Origin: Cloacibacterium caeni
GTDB taxonomy: Bacteria > Bacteroidota > Bacteroidia > Flavobacteriales > Weeksellaceae
Assembly: GCF_907163105.1 (NCBI RefSeq)
Contig: NZ_OU015321.1
Coordinates: 1,488,001-1,552,000, forward strand
Reading direction: 5' to 3'
Length of the DNA stretch: 64,000 nucleotides
Positions 40,788 through 49,570 of the stretch are shown one piece after another (position 1 is the stretch's first letter; every line of letters begins with the position of its first letter). The notes under the pieces were generated by a model. The model did not search any database. It was given only the letters and a program-made list of their open reading frames with translations, and was not told where the DNA came from. The position numbers and the translations under genes were made by a program.

Positions 40788-41840
40788 TTAATCTATCTTC
40801 TTCACTACTGCTTTTTCAGCTTCTTTTCTGGTTCCATCAAAACCATCTACTCCACTTACTGTGGTATATTTCAAGACATATTTTCTGCCAGGATTCATTC
40901 TATTGTAGACACTTTGACACATCAAAGTTGCTTCGTGGAAACCACACAAAATTAATTTTAATTTTCCTGGATAAGTATTCACGTCGCCAATTGCATAAAC
41001 GCCTTCAATATTGGTTTGATAATCCAAAGCGTTATTTACCACAATCGCATTTTTCTCAATTTCTAATCCCCAATTCGCAATATCACCTAATTTAGGAGTT
41101 AATCCAAATAGCGGAATAAAATAATCGGTTGCTAAATCGTAAACTTCACCTTCTTTATCTACTGTAATAGCTTCTATATGACCATCACCTTTTAGACCAA
41201 TTACTTCTGCTGGCGTGATTAAGTTAATTTTACCTGCGTTTTTAAGTTCTTGTACTTTTTCTACAGAGTCAAGAGCACCTCTAAACTCATTTCTACGGTG
41301 AATAAGCGTAACAGATTTTGCCACATTAGACAAGAAAATACTCCAGTCCAGTGCAGAATCACCACCACCAGCAATTACAATATTTTTATCTCTGAAATGT
41401 TCAGGATTTTTCACAAAATATTCTACTCCTTTTTCTTCGTAGTCTGCGATATTGTCAATCAACGGTTTTCTCGGCTCGAAAGTTCCTAAACCACCAGCAA
41501 TTGCCACAGCTTTTGCACGGTGAACGGTACCTTTATTGGTAATCACTTCGAACGTCCCATCTTCTAATTTATTAAGAGTAGTTGCAGTTTCTGCCAAAGT
41601 AAAACCAGGCTCAAACTGTTTAATTTGTTCCATTAAATTATCTACCAATTCCCCTGCTAACACTGATGGATAACCAGGAATATCAAAAATTGGTTTCTTA
41701 GGATAAAGTTCTGCCAATTGCCCGCCTGGTTGTGGCAATGCATCTATGATGTGACATTTAATTTTAAGTAAACCTGCCTCAAAAACAGCAAAAAGACCGG
41801 TTGGTCCGGCTCCGATAATCAATAAATCTGTATTTATCAT
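40788..41840 (-). CDS. Thioredoxin-reductase-like ferredoxin-NADP+ reductase
   Basis: 350 residues. FAD site LLIIGAGPTGLFAVFEAG; NADP-binding block VIAGGGDSALDWSIFL; a CxxC active site is absent, as expected for ferredoxin reductases of the YumC type and unlike thioredoxin reductases. FAD end motif ITIGDVNTYPGK-like (YAIGDVNTYPGKLKLI). Preceded by a TATATTTG box at 41895. Partner is the ferredoxin just downstream. Confidence 0.93.
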   Translation of the reverse strand: MINTDLLIIGAGPTGLFAVFEAGLLKIKCHIIDALPQPGGQLAELYPKKPIFDIPGYPSVLAGELVDNLMEQIKQFEPGFTLAETATTLNKLEDGTFEVITNKGTVHRAKAVAIAGGLGTFEPRKPLIDNIADYEEKGVEYFVKNPEHFRDKNIVIAGGGDSALDWSIFLSNVAKSVTLIHRRNEFRGALDSVEKVQELKNAGKINLITPAEVIGLKGDGHIEAITVDKEGEVYDLATDYFIPLFGLTPKLGDIANWGLEIEKNAIVVNNALDYQTNIEGVYAIGDVNTYPGKLKLILCGFHEATLMCQSVYNRMNPGRKYVLKYTTVSGVDGFDGTRKEAEKAVVKKID

Positions 41841-41894
41841 TTATATATTTTTTATTGTAAATTTGAATTACGAATAAAAACTTTTCATTTTTTG

Positions 41895-41902
41895 CAAATA
41901 TA
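41895..41902 (-). promoter_or_regulatory. -7 box TATATTTG of the reductase gene
   Basis: Minus-strand TAnnTTTG match ending 54 bp before the ATG; no -33 TTG seen. Confidence 0.45.
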
Positions 41903-42025
41903 GCAAATTTTGTGGTTTGGCCTATGTAACTTTTATGACATTTGTCACAACTGATTATGCTTAAAATTGCCACTTTAAAATTTTGGCAAAGAATTTGCGA
42001 AGAAATAAATATTTAAAAATCGATT

Positions 42026-42790
42026 ATGAAAAAAATCTTCAATTTTATATTTTTATTAATTTCAATCACTGTTTTTTCACAAATTGACAATATTAAAAGT
42101 GGTGAAAAACTCTCGTATAGATTACATTATGGTTTCTTAAATGCAGGAACAGCTACATTGACCACCAACCAAATTACTTATAAAGGAAAACCTCATTACA
42201 GAGTGACAGGAGTTGGGAGAAGTACAGGTACAGTAAGAGCTTTCTTCAAAGTAGATGACATCTATGAAAGTTACATCAATATCGCTACTGGATTGCCAAG
42301 TTATTATGTAAGAAACGTTTCGGAAGGTGGTTACAGAAGACATTATGAAACCGAATTTAACCATGATAATCAATCACTTACACTCACCAATAAACTAGAC
42401 CAAACTTCTAAAAATTTTAAAACCATGAGAGGAATTCAAGATATGCTTTCTTCTTTTTACAACCTTAGAAGCATGGACAAATCTAAATTTAAAGTAGGAA
42501 GTAATATTAAAATGAACGTTTGGATTGATGACGAATCCTATCCTTTTATGCTAAAAGTGGTGGCCGCAGAAAATAAAACGACCAAATTTGGTAATATTTC
42601 TTGTCTTAAAATCAAACCTTACGTAATGAGTGGTAGAATTTTTAAATCTCAAGAAGGCGTTACGATGTGGGTAACCAATGACGAAAACCACGTTCCCGTA
42701 GAAATTAGAGCAGAACTTTTAGTAGGTTCTCTCAAAGCAAGTTTAGACGGTTATGCCAACGTAAAATATCCTTTGAATTTTTCTAAATAA
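42026..42790 (+). CDS. DUF3108 domain secreted protein
   Basis: 254 residues with signal peptide (MKKIFNFIFLLISITVFSQ). The beginning KSGEKLSYRLHYGFLNAGTATLTT and the later MRGIQDMLSSFYNLRS segment fit DUF3108, a beta-rich periplasmic family related to LolA/LolB-like folds. Function unproven. Single gene with a strong terminator. Confidence 0.87.
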   Translation: MKKIFNFIFLLISITVFSQIDNIKSGEKLSYRLHYGFLNAGTATLTTNQITYKGKPHYRVTGVGRSTGTVRAFFKVDDIYESYINIATGLPSYYVRNVSEGGYRRHYETEFNHDNQSLTLTNKLDQTSKNFKTMRGIQDMLSSFYNLRSMDKSKFKVGSNIKMNVWIDDESYPFMLKVVAAENKTTKFGNISCLKIKPYVMSGRIFKSQEGVTMWVTNDENHVPVEIRAELLVGSLKASLDGYANVKYPLNFSK

Positions 42791-42805
42791 AATTTCTTGA
42801 AATAT

Positions 42806-42836
42806 AAAATCCGACAATTTTTGTCGGATTTTTTTG
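42806..42836 (+). terminator. Terminator after the DUF3108 gene
   Basis: AAATCCGACAA (42807-42817) pairs with TTGTCGGATTT (42821-42831), loop TTT, T-tract. Confidence 0.92.
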
Positions 42837-42924
42837 TACTTAATGTAATAAAACTAAAAGATTAGTTGTTCTAATTGAAACAAATGAAAATATTTTGCAA
42901 CTAATTTCTTTAAATAAAAAATAC

Positions 42925-45351
42925 ATGAAAGTTCAAATCATCATCTTATTCACTTTTCTTTTTGTCGGTTTTTCCTCGGCACAAGAAGAAAAAACCGAAA
43001 ACATTACCCGGAAAACCATTAACGCGGTAAGAGTAGAAAAAGCGCCAAAGATTGATGGAATTTTAGATGATGAAATTTGGAAAAACGCACCTATTGCTAA
43101 TGATTTTATAGAACTAAGACCTAATAATGGCAAAGCTGAAAATCCTGATTTCAAAACAGAAGTAAAAGTCGCTTATGACGATACCGGGATTTATGTTTCT
43201 GCGATGATGTATGACAAAGAACCTTCTAAAATTGGGAAAGAACTCACCGAAAGAGACAATATAGGAAATGATGATTTTTTTGTACTTTTTATTAATGGAT
43301 ACAATGATAAACAGCAGAGTTTGGAGTTCTTTGTAACTGCGGCAGGTGTACAAGCAGATAGCAAAATTACCAATCAAAATGGTGAAGATTTTTCGTGGAA
43401 CGGAATTTGGTATTCTGGCGTGAAAATTTTAGAAAACGGTTGGTCTGTTGAGATGAAAATCCCTTATTTCGAGATGAGATTTCCTAAAAGCGAGAGACAA
43501 CAATGGGGAATTAATTTTTTCCGACAAGTTAATCGATTGCAAACCGCTTATACATGGAATCATGTGAATAATCAAAAAGGAAGCTTCTTATTATATGACG
43601 GAATTCTAAACGGCGTAGAAAATATACAAACGCCTACCAGATTGTCATTCCTCCCCTATTTTTCGAGTTATGTAAATTATTATGACGGAAAAACCACTAC
43701 CAACATCAACGGCGGAATGGATGTAAAATACGGAATTAATGACGCTTTTACACTAGACACCACTTTGATTCCAGATTTTGGACAAACCAATTTTGATGCT
43801 ACCGTTCTAAATTTAGGACCATTTGAACAACAATTCAGCGAACAGCGTTCGTTTTTCAATGAAGGAACAGAACTTTTCAATAAAGGAAACCTATTTTATT
43901 CCAGAAGAATTGGTGGTTTCCCAAGTAAGTTTCCTCAACTTGCAGCCGATGAAGAATTTGCAGAAAATCCAGAAAAAGTAAAACTTTTTAACGCTACTAA
44001 AATTTCTGGAAGAACAAAAAAAGGCTTAGGAATTGGATTTTTCAATGCCATTACCGAAAAAACAGAAGCTTCCATCAGAAATATCAACACTGGCGAAATC
44101 AGAAAAGAAGTAACAGAACCTTTGGCGAATTACAATGTCTTTGTTTTAGACCAAAGATTTCGTGAAAATTCTTCGGTTTCCCTCATCAATACAAGTGTGA
44201 TGAGAAGCGGAGATTTCAGAGATGCCAATGCAACTGGAGTTTTCCTAGACTTAACCAATAAGAAAAATACATTTTCGGTATTCGGTTCCACAGAAGGAAG
44301 TTGGGTTTTCGAAAATCAAAAACAAAAATTCGGTTTTGAAGGAAATGCTGGTTATAACCAAATTATTAAAGGGCATCAATTCGGCGCAGAAGTTTTCTTG
44401 AGAGATAAAAATTATGACATTAACGACCTTGGATTTACTGGACAAACCAATTATGTGAATTATAGCGCGAATTATAATTACCGTTATTTGCAACCAAAAG
44501 GCAATATCAATCAATTGAATTACAGCCTTAAAGTAAATAATAACAGAAGGTTAGAAACTGATTTATTTGCAGATTTCGTGATTCACCAAAATTTACAAAT
44601 TACCAATAAAAAGTTTTTTAATTTCGGAGGTGGATTGATGGTAAAACCACTTGGAACCAATGATATTTACGAACCGAGAACCTTCGGAAAATATCTTTTC
44701 ATTCCGGCAATGTATAATCCATGGGTTTTTGCCAATACAGATGAAAGAAAAAAATTCAAAATCGGTGGTTATGTAGAATTTTATAAATACAATGAAGACA
44801 AGAGAATTACGTACATGTCAGAAATCAATACCCGATATCGATTTAATGACCATTTCTCTATTTTCCACACTTTAAATTATGCTAATTTCAATAATGAAAC
44901 AGGATTTGTAGGAAAAGACGACACGAATATTTTCATTGGCAGAAGATTAAGAAATTCTGTAGAAAATAGCGTTTCTTCTCAATATACTTTTAATGAAAAA
45001 ATGGCGATTAATCTTACTTTCCGTCATTATTTTTCTGAAGTTGCTTACAGACAATTTTACACGTTAAAAGATAATGGAGAACTTAATCCAGACACTAGTT
45101 TCGCAGAAAACAAAGACGGAACTTTTAATTCATGGAATCTGGATTTACGTTACAGTTGGTGGTTTGCGCCAGGTTCACAGCTGACTTTACTGTACAGAAA
45201 TCAAGCTCAGAATTTCTTAGATGTAGCCAGATTAAGCATGAGAGATAATTTCGACCGATTGTTTAATGAACCTATGATTAACAATCTTTCGCTCAGAATT
45301 ACTTATTTCTTAGATTACAACAGAGCAAAAAATTGGTTCAAAAAATCTTAA
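42925..45351 (+). CDS. DUF5916 outer-membrane protein with CBM9-like domain
   Basis: 808 residues from ATG 42925 (signal peptide MKVQIIILFTFLFVGFSSAQ). Residues about 40-230 form a CBM9-like sugar-binding domain (APKIDGILDDEIWKNAP..., VEMKIPYFEMRF); the rest (about 250-808) is DUF5916, a predicted outer-membrane barrel with alternating aromatic strands, ending in a terminal strand with Phe (LSLRITYFLDYNRAKNWFKKS). Ligand unknown. Single gene with own terminator. Confidence 0.9.
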   Translation: MKVQIIILFTFLFVGFSSAQEEKTENITRKTINAVRVEKAPKIDGILDDEIWKNAPIANDFIELRPNNGKAENPDFKTEVKVAYDDTGIYVSAMMYDKEPSKIGKELTERDNIGNDDFFVLFINGYNDKQQSLEFFVTAAGVQADSKITNQNGEDFSWNGIWYSGVKILENGWSVEMKIPYFEMRFPKSERQQWGINFFRQVNRLQTAYTWNHVNNQKGSFLLYDGILNGVENIQTPTRLSFLPYFSSYVNYYDGKTTTNINGGMDVKYGINDAFTLDTTLIPDFGQTNFDATVLNLGPFEQQFSEQRSFFNEGTELFNKGNLFYSRRIGGFPSKFPQLAADEEFAENPEKVKLFNATKISGRTKKGLGIGFFNAITEKTEASIRNINTGEIRKEVTEPLANYNVFVLDQRFRENSSVSLINTSVMRSGDFRDANATGVFLDLTNKKNTFSVFGSTEGSWVFENQKQKFGFEGNAGYNQIIKGHQFGAEVFLRDKNYDINDLGFTGQTNYVNYSANYNYRYLQPKGNINQLNYSLKVNNNRRLETDLFADFVIHQNLQITNKKFFNFGGGLMVKPLGTNDIYEPRTFGKYLFIPAMYNPWVFANTDERKKFKIGGYVEFYKYNEDKRITYMSEINTRYRFNDHFSIFHTLNYANFNNETGFVGKDDTNIFIGRRLRNSVENSVSSQYTFNEKMAINLTFRHYFSEVAYRQFYTLKDNGELNPDTSFAENKDGTFNSWNLDLRYSWWFAPGSQLTLLYRNQAQNFLDVARLSMRDNFDRLFNEPMINNLSLRITYFLDYNRAKNWFKKS

Positions 45352-45356
45352 AAATA

Positions 45357-45390
45357 AAAAAGCGTTCAAAAAATTTTGAACGCTTTCTTT
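45357..45390. terminator. Terminator between DUF5916 gene and pheS
   Basis: AAAGCGTTCAAAA (45359-45371) and TTTTGAACGCTTT (45374-45386) form a 13-bp stem usable from both sides. Confidence 0.88.
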
Positions 45391-45426
45391 TTATCATTTC
45401 TGAAAATTTCAATAATAAATTCTAAT

Positions 45427-46437
45427 TTATAAATGCCCGAATTGCTCTAGCATTCTCTTATCATTTTCGAAGAACATTCTGATGTCTCCCAATTGATAAA
45501 GCAACATTACGATTCTCTCGATTCCCATTCCGAATGCGTAACCAGAGTATTTATCCGCATCGATATTTACATTTTTAAGAACAGCAGGATCTACCATTCC
45601 ACAACCCATAATTTCTAACCAACCGGTTCCTTTGGTAATTCTGTAATCGGTTTCAGAATTCAATCCCCAATAAACATCTACTTCTGCACTTGGCTCTGTA
45701 AAAGGGAAATAAGAAGGTCTCATTCTGATTTTTGATTTCCCAAAAAGTTCTGTAGTGAAAAACTGTAAAGTTTGTTTCAAATCTGCAAAACTCACGTTTT
45801 CATCAATGTATAAACCTTCTATTTGGTGGAAAATACAGTGTGAACGAGAAGAAATAGCTTCGTTTCTGAAAACTCTTCCCGGAGAAAGAATTCTAATTGG
45901 CGGCTGATTTTCTTCCATGTGACGAATTTGCACCGAAGAAGTATGCGTTCTTAATAAAACATCTGGATTTTGCTCTATGAAGAATGTATCTTGCATATCT
46001 CTTGCAGGATGATATTCTGGTAAATTAAGCGCAGTAAAGTTGTGCCAATCATCTTCTATTTCTGGTCCATCAGAAACTGCAAAACCAATAGATTTAAAAA
46101 TCTCAATAATTCTGCCTTTCACTAAATTAATAGGATGACGAGAACCCAATTCCAACGGAAAAGCAGGTTTCGTAAGGTCTTCTTTTTCGATAATAATTTG
46201 GCTAGAAGTAGCTTCTTTCAGTTCTTCTAACTTAGTATTCACGGCTTGTTTGAGTGTATTGATTTTTTGACCAAATTCTTTTTTCTGTTCATTCGGAACT
46301 TCTTTAAATTTTTCGAAAAAATCATTTAAAATTCCCTTTTTCCCATTGAATTTGATACGAAATTGTTCAATTTCGTCTTTGTTAGTAGAAGTAAAACCTT
46401 GCACTTCTTTCAATAACTCATCTATCTTATCTAACAT
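45427..46437 (-). CDS. pheS: Phenylalanyl-tRNA synthetase alpha subunit
   Basis: 336 residues. N-terminal tRNA-binding coiled coil ([10 protein letters not shown]...[10 protein letters not shown]), class II motif 1 near [18 protein letters not shown], motif 2 [23 protein letters not shown], motif 3 [28 protein letters not shown]. Complete. Driven by a promoter with both -33 and -7 boxes. pheT is not in the window. Confidence 0.97.
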   Translation of the reverse strand: MLDKIDELLKEVQGFTSTNKDEIEQFRIKFNGKKGILNDFFEKFKEVPNEQKKEFGQKINTLKQAVNTKLEELKEATSSQIIIEKEDLTKPAFPLELGSRHPINLVKGRIIEIFKSIGFAVSDGPEIEDDWHNFTALNLPEYHPARDMQDTFFIEQNPDVLLRTHTSSVQIRHMEENQPPIRILSPGRVFRNEAISSRSHCIFHQIEGLYIDENVSFADLKQTLQFFTTELFGKSKIRMRPSYFPFTEPSAEVDVYWGLNSETDYRITKGTGWLEIMGCGMVDPAVLKNVNIDADKYSGYAFGMGIERIVMLLYQLGDIRMFFENDKRMLEQFGHL

Positions 46438-46457
46438 TGGTTTGCTTTATAGAATTG

Positions 46458-46488
46458 CAAAAATACGGATTTTAATTTTTAACCACAA
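46458..46488 (-). promoter_or_regulatory. pheS promoter: TTG - 20 bp - TATTTTTG
   Basis: On the minus strand TTG (46486-46488) is 20 bp from TATTTTTG (46465-46458), close to the Bacteroidota consensus. Confidence 0.65.
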
Positions 46489-46521
46489 AAACCAGCACAG
46501 AATAATCCCGAACTTAATTCA

Positions 46522-46560
46522 TAAAAAAGAACTCACAAAACTGCGAGTTCCTATTTTTTT
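46522..46560 (-). terminator. Terminator of the YceI gene
   Basis: GAACTC (46529-46534) and GAGTTC (46545-46550) with T-tract on the minus strand. Confidence 0.75.
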
Positions 46561-46591
46561 CACTTGGTTATTTTTACTTGGCTCTTGAGAA

Positions 46592-47248
46592 TTACTTGCT
46601 TTCTAAAGCTTTTACCAAAATCTGAAGATTAATTTCTTTGTTCAGCAAACCATTTTCCAGAGGAAGCTCAAATTTTAACCCGAAATCTTCTCTATTGATA
46701 TCTGTTGGTTCACTTGCAATGCTTACATTTCCTTCTGCAACCGTTACATTTGCTTTAAACTGAACTGGTTTTGTGATGCCTTTAATCGTAAGATTTCCTT
46801 CTAAAAGCGTGTTATAATCTCCAGCTGCATTTTCGGTTACTTTGGTAATTTCATAAGAAGCGGTAGGAAATTTTTCTACCTCGAAGAAATCTCCACTTTT
46901 CAGATGACCTTCTAATTTAGCTTTCATTTCTTGGTCATCTTTTAAATCTATATTTTCTAGTGTGGTAATATCTGCCACAAATTTCCCTGATTGCAGTTTA
47001 CCATCTTTTACGGTAACATCTCCACTTTCAAATTTTATAGAACCGAAATGTGTGGTTTGATCCGACTTTAGCACTTTATAACCTTTCCACTCTATTCTAC
47101 TGTTCATGGTGTCTACTTTGTAGAGTACACCATCAGTTTCGGCTAAAACTTCATTGGCTTCGCTAGTTACAGGTTTATCTTTTCCACAAGAAATCACTAA
47201 AAAAGAGAGCGCTAAAATCCCCAAAACTCTATATAAATTCTTTTTCAT
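46592..47248 (-). CDS. YceI family lipoprotein
   Basis: 218 residues. Signal peptide and lipobox MKKNLYRVLGILALSFLVISC. The YceI lipocalin-like domain follows: VDTMNSRIEWKGYKV, TTHFGSIKFESGDVTVKDGKL, EGHLKSGDFFEVEKFPTASYEIT, GNLTIKGITKPVQFKANV, and a final strand. Binds polyisoprenoid-like lipids in relatives; role here unknown. Divergent from the ABC ATPase gene. Confidence 0.92.
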   Translation of the reverse strand: MKKNLYRVLGILALSFLVISCGKDKPVTSEANEVLAETDGVLYKVDTMNSRIEWKGYKVLKSDQTTHFGSIKFESGDVTVKDGKLQSGKFVADITTLENIDLKDDQEMKAKLEGHLKSGDFFEVEKFPTASYEITKVTENAAGDYNTLLEGNLTIKGITKPVQFKANVTVAEGNVSIASEPTDINREDFGLKFELPLENGLLNKEINLQILVKALESK

Positions 47249-47328
47249 TTTTAACTGTTTTTTATCATTTTACTTCTGCTAAAGTAAGAAATTTCTCTTC
47301 AAATTTTCAAAAATTCTTTTATTATGCT

Positions 47329-47336
47329 TATTTTTG
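47329..47336 (+). promoter_or_regulatory. -7 box TATTTTTG of the ABC ATPase gene (leaderless context)
   Basis: Ends 3 bp before the ATG at 47340, so transcription would start at or next to the start codon. Confidence 0.55.
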
Positions 47337-47339
47337 TAT

Positions 47340-48278
47340 ATGCTTTTGAATGTTAGAAACTTATATTTCGGTTACAAACCCGGAACTTTACTTTTCAGAA
47401 ATATCAATCTTTCTGTAGAAAAAGGTAAAATTATTGCTTTGGCTGGCGAATCTGGCTGTGGAAAATCTACTCTTCTTAATATTGTTTACGGATTGCTGAA
47501 TTGGCAAAGCGGAGAAATTTATCTGGAAGAAGAAAGACTTTTCGGACCGAAAGGAAACATTGTCCCAGGCGAACTCGGCATGAAGTTGGTTTCTCAGAAT
47601 TATGATTTAATGCCCTATCTTACTGTGGCCGAAAATATTGGGAAATTTATTTCTAACACCAATCTTTCAGAGAAAAAGCAAAAAATTCAGGAGCTTTTAC
47701 AAGTAGTTGGACTAGAAGATTACGCGCATGTTTTGCCAAAAAATTTAAGTGGCGGTCAGCAACAGCGAGTTGCGATTGCGAGAGCGCTTTCTGTAATGCC
47801 AAAACTGCTTTTATTAGATGAACCTTTCAGTAATTTAGATTATTCCAGAAAAATGGAATTGAGAGAACGTTTGTTTAATTATGCTAAAGAACATGAACTT
47901 TCTGTGATGATTTCTACTCACGAAATTCAAGAAATTCTTCCTTGGACTGACCAAATCATTGTTTTACAAGAAGGAAGATTGATTCAAAATGACAATGCTG
48001 AAGAAACTTTCAGAAATCCTTATAATGCTTATGTAGCAAAACTTTTGGGCGAAGTAAACACCATTTCCGAAGAAGAAAAATCGGTACTCAACGTTTCTAA
48101 AAATTATTTCTTCCCGCATCAAGTAAAACTCACCGAAAATGGTTTAGATGCTCAAATTGTAGAGAGCAGATTTGCGGGAAACCATTATTGGAACAAGATT
48201 TTGGTTCATAATATTCCGCTTGTTATGTATTCAGAAAACAAATTGGAGGGAAATATTAAGATTGAGGTTAAGGATTAG
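47340..48278 (+). CDS. ABC transporter ATP-binding protein
   Basis: 312 residues. Start at ATG 47340, 3 bp after a -7 box. Walker A GESGCGKST at 36-44, Q-loop SQNYDL, signature LSGGQQQR, Walker B LLLLDEPFSNLD, H-loop STHEIQEI, then a TOBE-like extension (KNYFFPHQVKLTENGLDAQIVESRF...) as in importers of the MalK/PotA/FbpC class. No permease gene is near, so the substrate is unknown. A GGTAAA repeat begins in its stop codon. Confidence 0.92.
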   Translation: MLLNVRNLYFGYKPGTLLFRNINLSVEKGKIIALAGESGCGKSTLLNIVYGLLNWQSGEIYLEEERLFGPKGNIVPGELGMKLVSQNYDLMPYLTVAENIGKFISNTNLSEKKQKIQELLQVVGLEDYAHVLPKNLSGGQQQRVAIARALSVMPKLLLLDEPFSNLDYSRKMELRERLFNYAKEHELSVMISTHEIQEILPWTDQIIVLQEGRLIQNDNAEETFRNPYNAYVAKLLGEVNTISEEEKSVLNVSKNYFFPHQVKLTENGLDAQIVESRFAGNHYWNKILVHNIPLVMYSENKLEGNIKIEVKD

Positions 48279-48316
48279 GTAAAGGTAAAGGTAAAGGTAA
48301 AGGTAAAGGTAAAGGT
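48278..48316. repeat. (GGTAAA) microsatellite, six copies plus GGT
   Basis: Perfect hexamer array that starts with the last base of the stop codon of the ABC ATPase gene. Related AGGTTAAGG wording occurs at 17.82 kb. Confidence 0.9.
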
Positions 48317-48380
48317 TGAGTTTAAAATTCATCGTTTAGAACATCCAACTAAAATTTCATTTTATTTCTAGAAAATTTAT

Positions 48381-48388
48381 TAATTTTG
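48381..48388 (+). promoter_or_regulatory. -7 box TAATTTTG of the candidate 6S-like RNA
   Basis: TAnnTTTG match; predicts a transcript starting near 48391. Confidence 0.5.
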
Positions 48389-48390
48389 TC

Positions 48391-48520
48391 TTCCCTGAAA
48401 AACGTAAGGAAATTTTTGGTTAATTCTCTTTCTGCCTTGATGGACTGAAATTAGATTCGTTTCGTGCGAACAATCAAAGTCTTAGAAAAGAACCCTGCCA
48501 AATCTTTCCTTTTTTTTTTA
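48391..48520 (+). ncRNA. Candidate 6S-like RNA
   Basis: A roughly 130-nt segment without a frame, between a -7 box and a ten-T run. Its ends pair: AAGGAAATTTTTGG (48406-48419) with CCAAATCTTTCCTT (48498-48511), 12 of 14 pairs. Inside, TTCTCTTTCTG faces CTTAGAAAAGAA, and GGACT...AGTC closes an apical stem around TTCGTTTCGTGCGAA. A long rod with a central bubble and a T-run end is the shape of 6S RNA, which binds RNA polymerase; a flavobacterial 6S class exists. Identity is inference and needs a covariance-model search. Confidence 0.55.
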
Positions 48521-48609
48521 GAAATTGTGCTAATTTCCTCGAATTATACAAATTTTGCCAAATCAGTAATTTGAGTAACTCGAGAAAATTTGTGCAAATT
48601 AAAAAGTAC

Positions 48610-48942
48610 TTAAGCTTTTTTCACAAATTCAGACTTCAATGCCATTGCTCCGAAACCATCTATTTTACAATCGATATTGTGATCAGAACCTGGTCTTAAT
48701 CTAATATTTTTCACCTTAGTTCCTGCTTTTACAGGTTTTGGTGCTCCTTTTACTGGCAAATCTTTAATAACTACCACAGAATCACCATTTTGCAATTCAT
48801 TTCCGTTGCTATCGAAAATTTTATCTTCTGCACCTACTTCTGCAGGATCAAACTCATGGAAACATTGGCTGCAAACCAAAAGATTGTCTTGTTCGTAGGT
48901 AAATTCGCTTCCACATTTTGGGCAATGCATTAATTCACTCAT
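48610..48942 (-). CDS. yjdM: PhnA/YjdM zinc-ribbon protein
   Basis: 110 residues. N-terminal zinc ribbon C7-x2-C10 and C24-x2-C27 ([14 protein letters not shown]), then the PhnA core [23 protein letters not shown] and [11 protein letters not shown]. Despite its name it is not proven to act on phosphonates. The region between it and the ABC gene (48279-48609) holds the GGTAAA array, the candidate 6S-like RNA and, at about 48520-48605, an imperfect A/T-rich palindrome. Confidence 0.93.
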   Translation of the reverse strand: MSELMHCPKCGSEFTYEQDNLLVCSQCFHEFDPAEVGAEDKIFDSNGNELQNGDSVVVIKDLPVKGAPKPVKAGTKVKNIRLRPGSDHNIDCKIDGFGAMALKSEFVKKA

Positions 48943-49028
48943 TTTTTAATTTTTTGCAAATTTATGTTTTTCTCACAGAAAACACAGAATTGCACAGAAA
49001 TTTGTTAATTTTAGTGAAAATTAAAATT

Positions 49029-49397
49029 ATGAAATATTTATTTTGGCTTTTAGCTATTTTTACCATTATTTCTTGTGATCCAGGTTATGCTTATTATGTT
49101 AGTAATAATACAGAAAAAGATATTTATGTAATCACAAAACCTCCAATAAAAGTATATGATAAAAATATTTATTGTAGAGAACTAGATTCTGCTATTATTA
49201 AACCTAAAGAAACATTTAGAATATTTGGGAGTATTGGTTATGGTGGCGGTGAAGATAGTTTTCCTTTTCATCAAATAATTATTAATAAAGAGAATGATTC
49301 AATCGTTTTAAAAGATAAAAGTGAAATAAATAAAATATTTAATCAAAATAGAAAGAAAAAAATTTTTTCAGCTACCTATACTTTATATGTTAATTAA
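49029..49397 (+). CDS. Hypothetical lipoprotein
   Basis: 122 residues from ATG 49029 (MKYLFWLLAIFTIISC, lipobox ending at Cys16); the frame extends upstream to 48918 without a signal there and the upstream part overlaps yjdM. The mature part (YAYYVSNNTEKDIYVITKPP..., ETFRIFGSIGYGGGEDSFPF) looks like a small beta-sandwich. Not recognised. A/T-rich, Asn/Lys-rich codon use. Confidence 0.7.
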   Translation: MKYLFWLLAIFTIISCDPGYAYYVSNNTEKDIYVITKPPIKVYDKNIYCRELDSAIIKPKETFRIFGSIGYGGGEDSFPFHQIIINKENDSIVLKDKSEINKIFNQNRKKKIFSATYTLYVN

Positions 49398-49492
49398 AAC
49401 TATTTCTTCAAATAGATTTTTCACTTCGCTTTGCTAGGTTCAGAATGAAAGCGTTCCAAAAAACCTTTATAAAAACTACTATACTCATTTGT

Positions 49493-49524
49493 TTGAACTT
49501 CCAGCAAAAAATTCCGTATTTTTG
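49493..49524 (+). promoter_or_regulatory. Promoter TTG - 21 bp - TATTTTTG before the rRNA methyltransferase gene
   Basis: TTG at 49493-49495 and TATTTTTG at 49517-49524 fit the Bacteroidota consensus; 46 bp before the ATG. Confidence 0.65.
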
Positions 49525-49570
49525 CAGAAATTTTAGGTTTAAAATCTAAAATTCATAATTTAATATTCGT

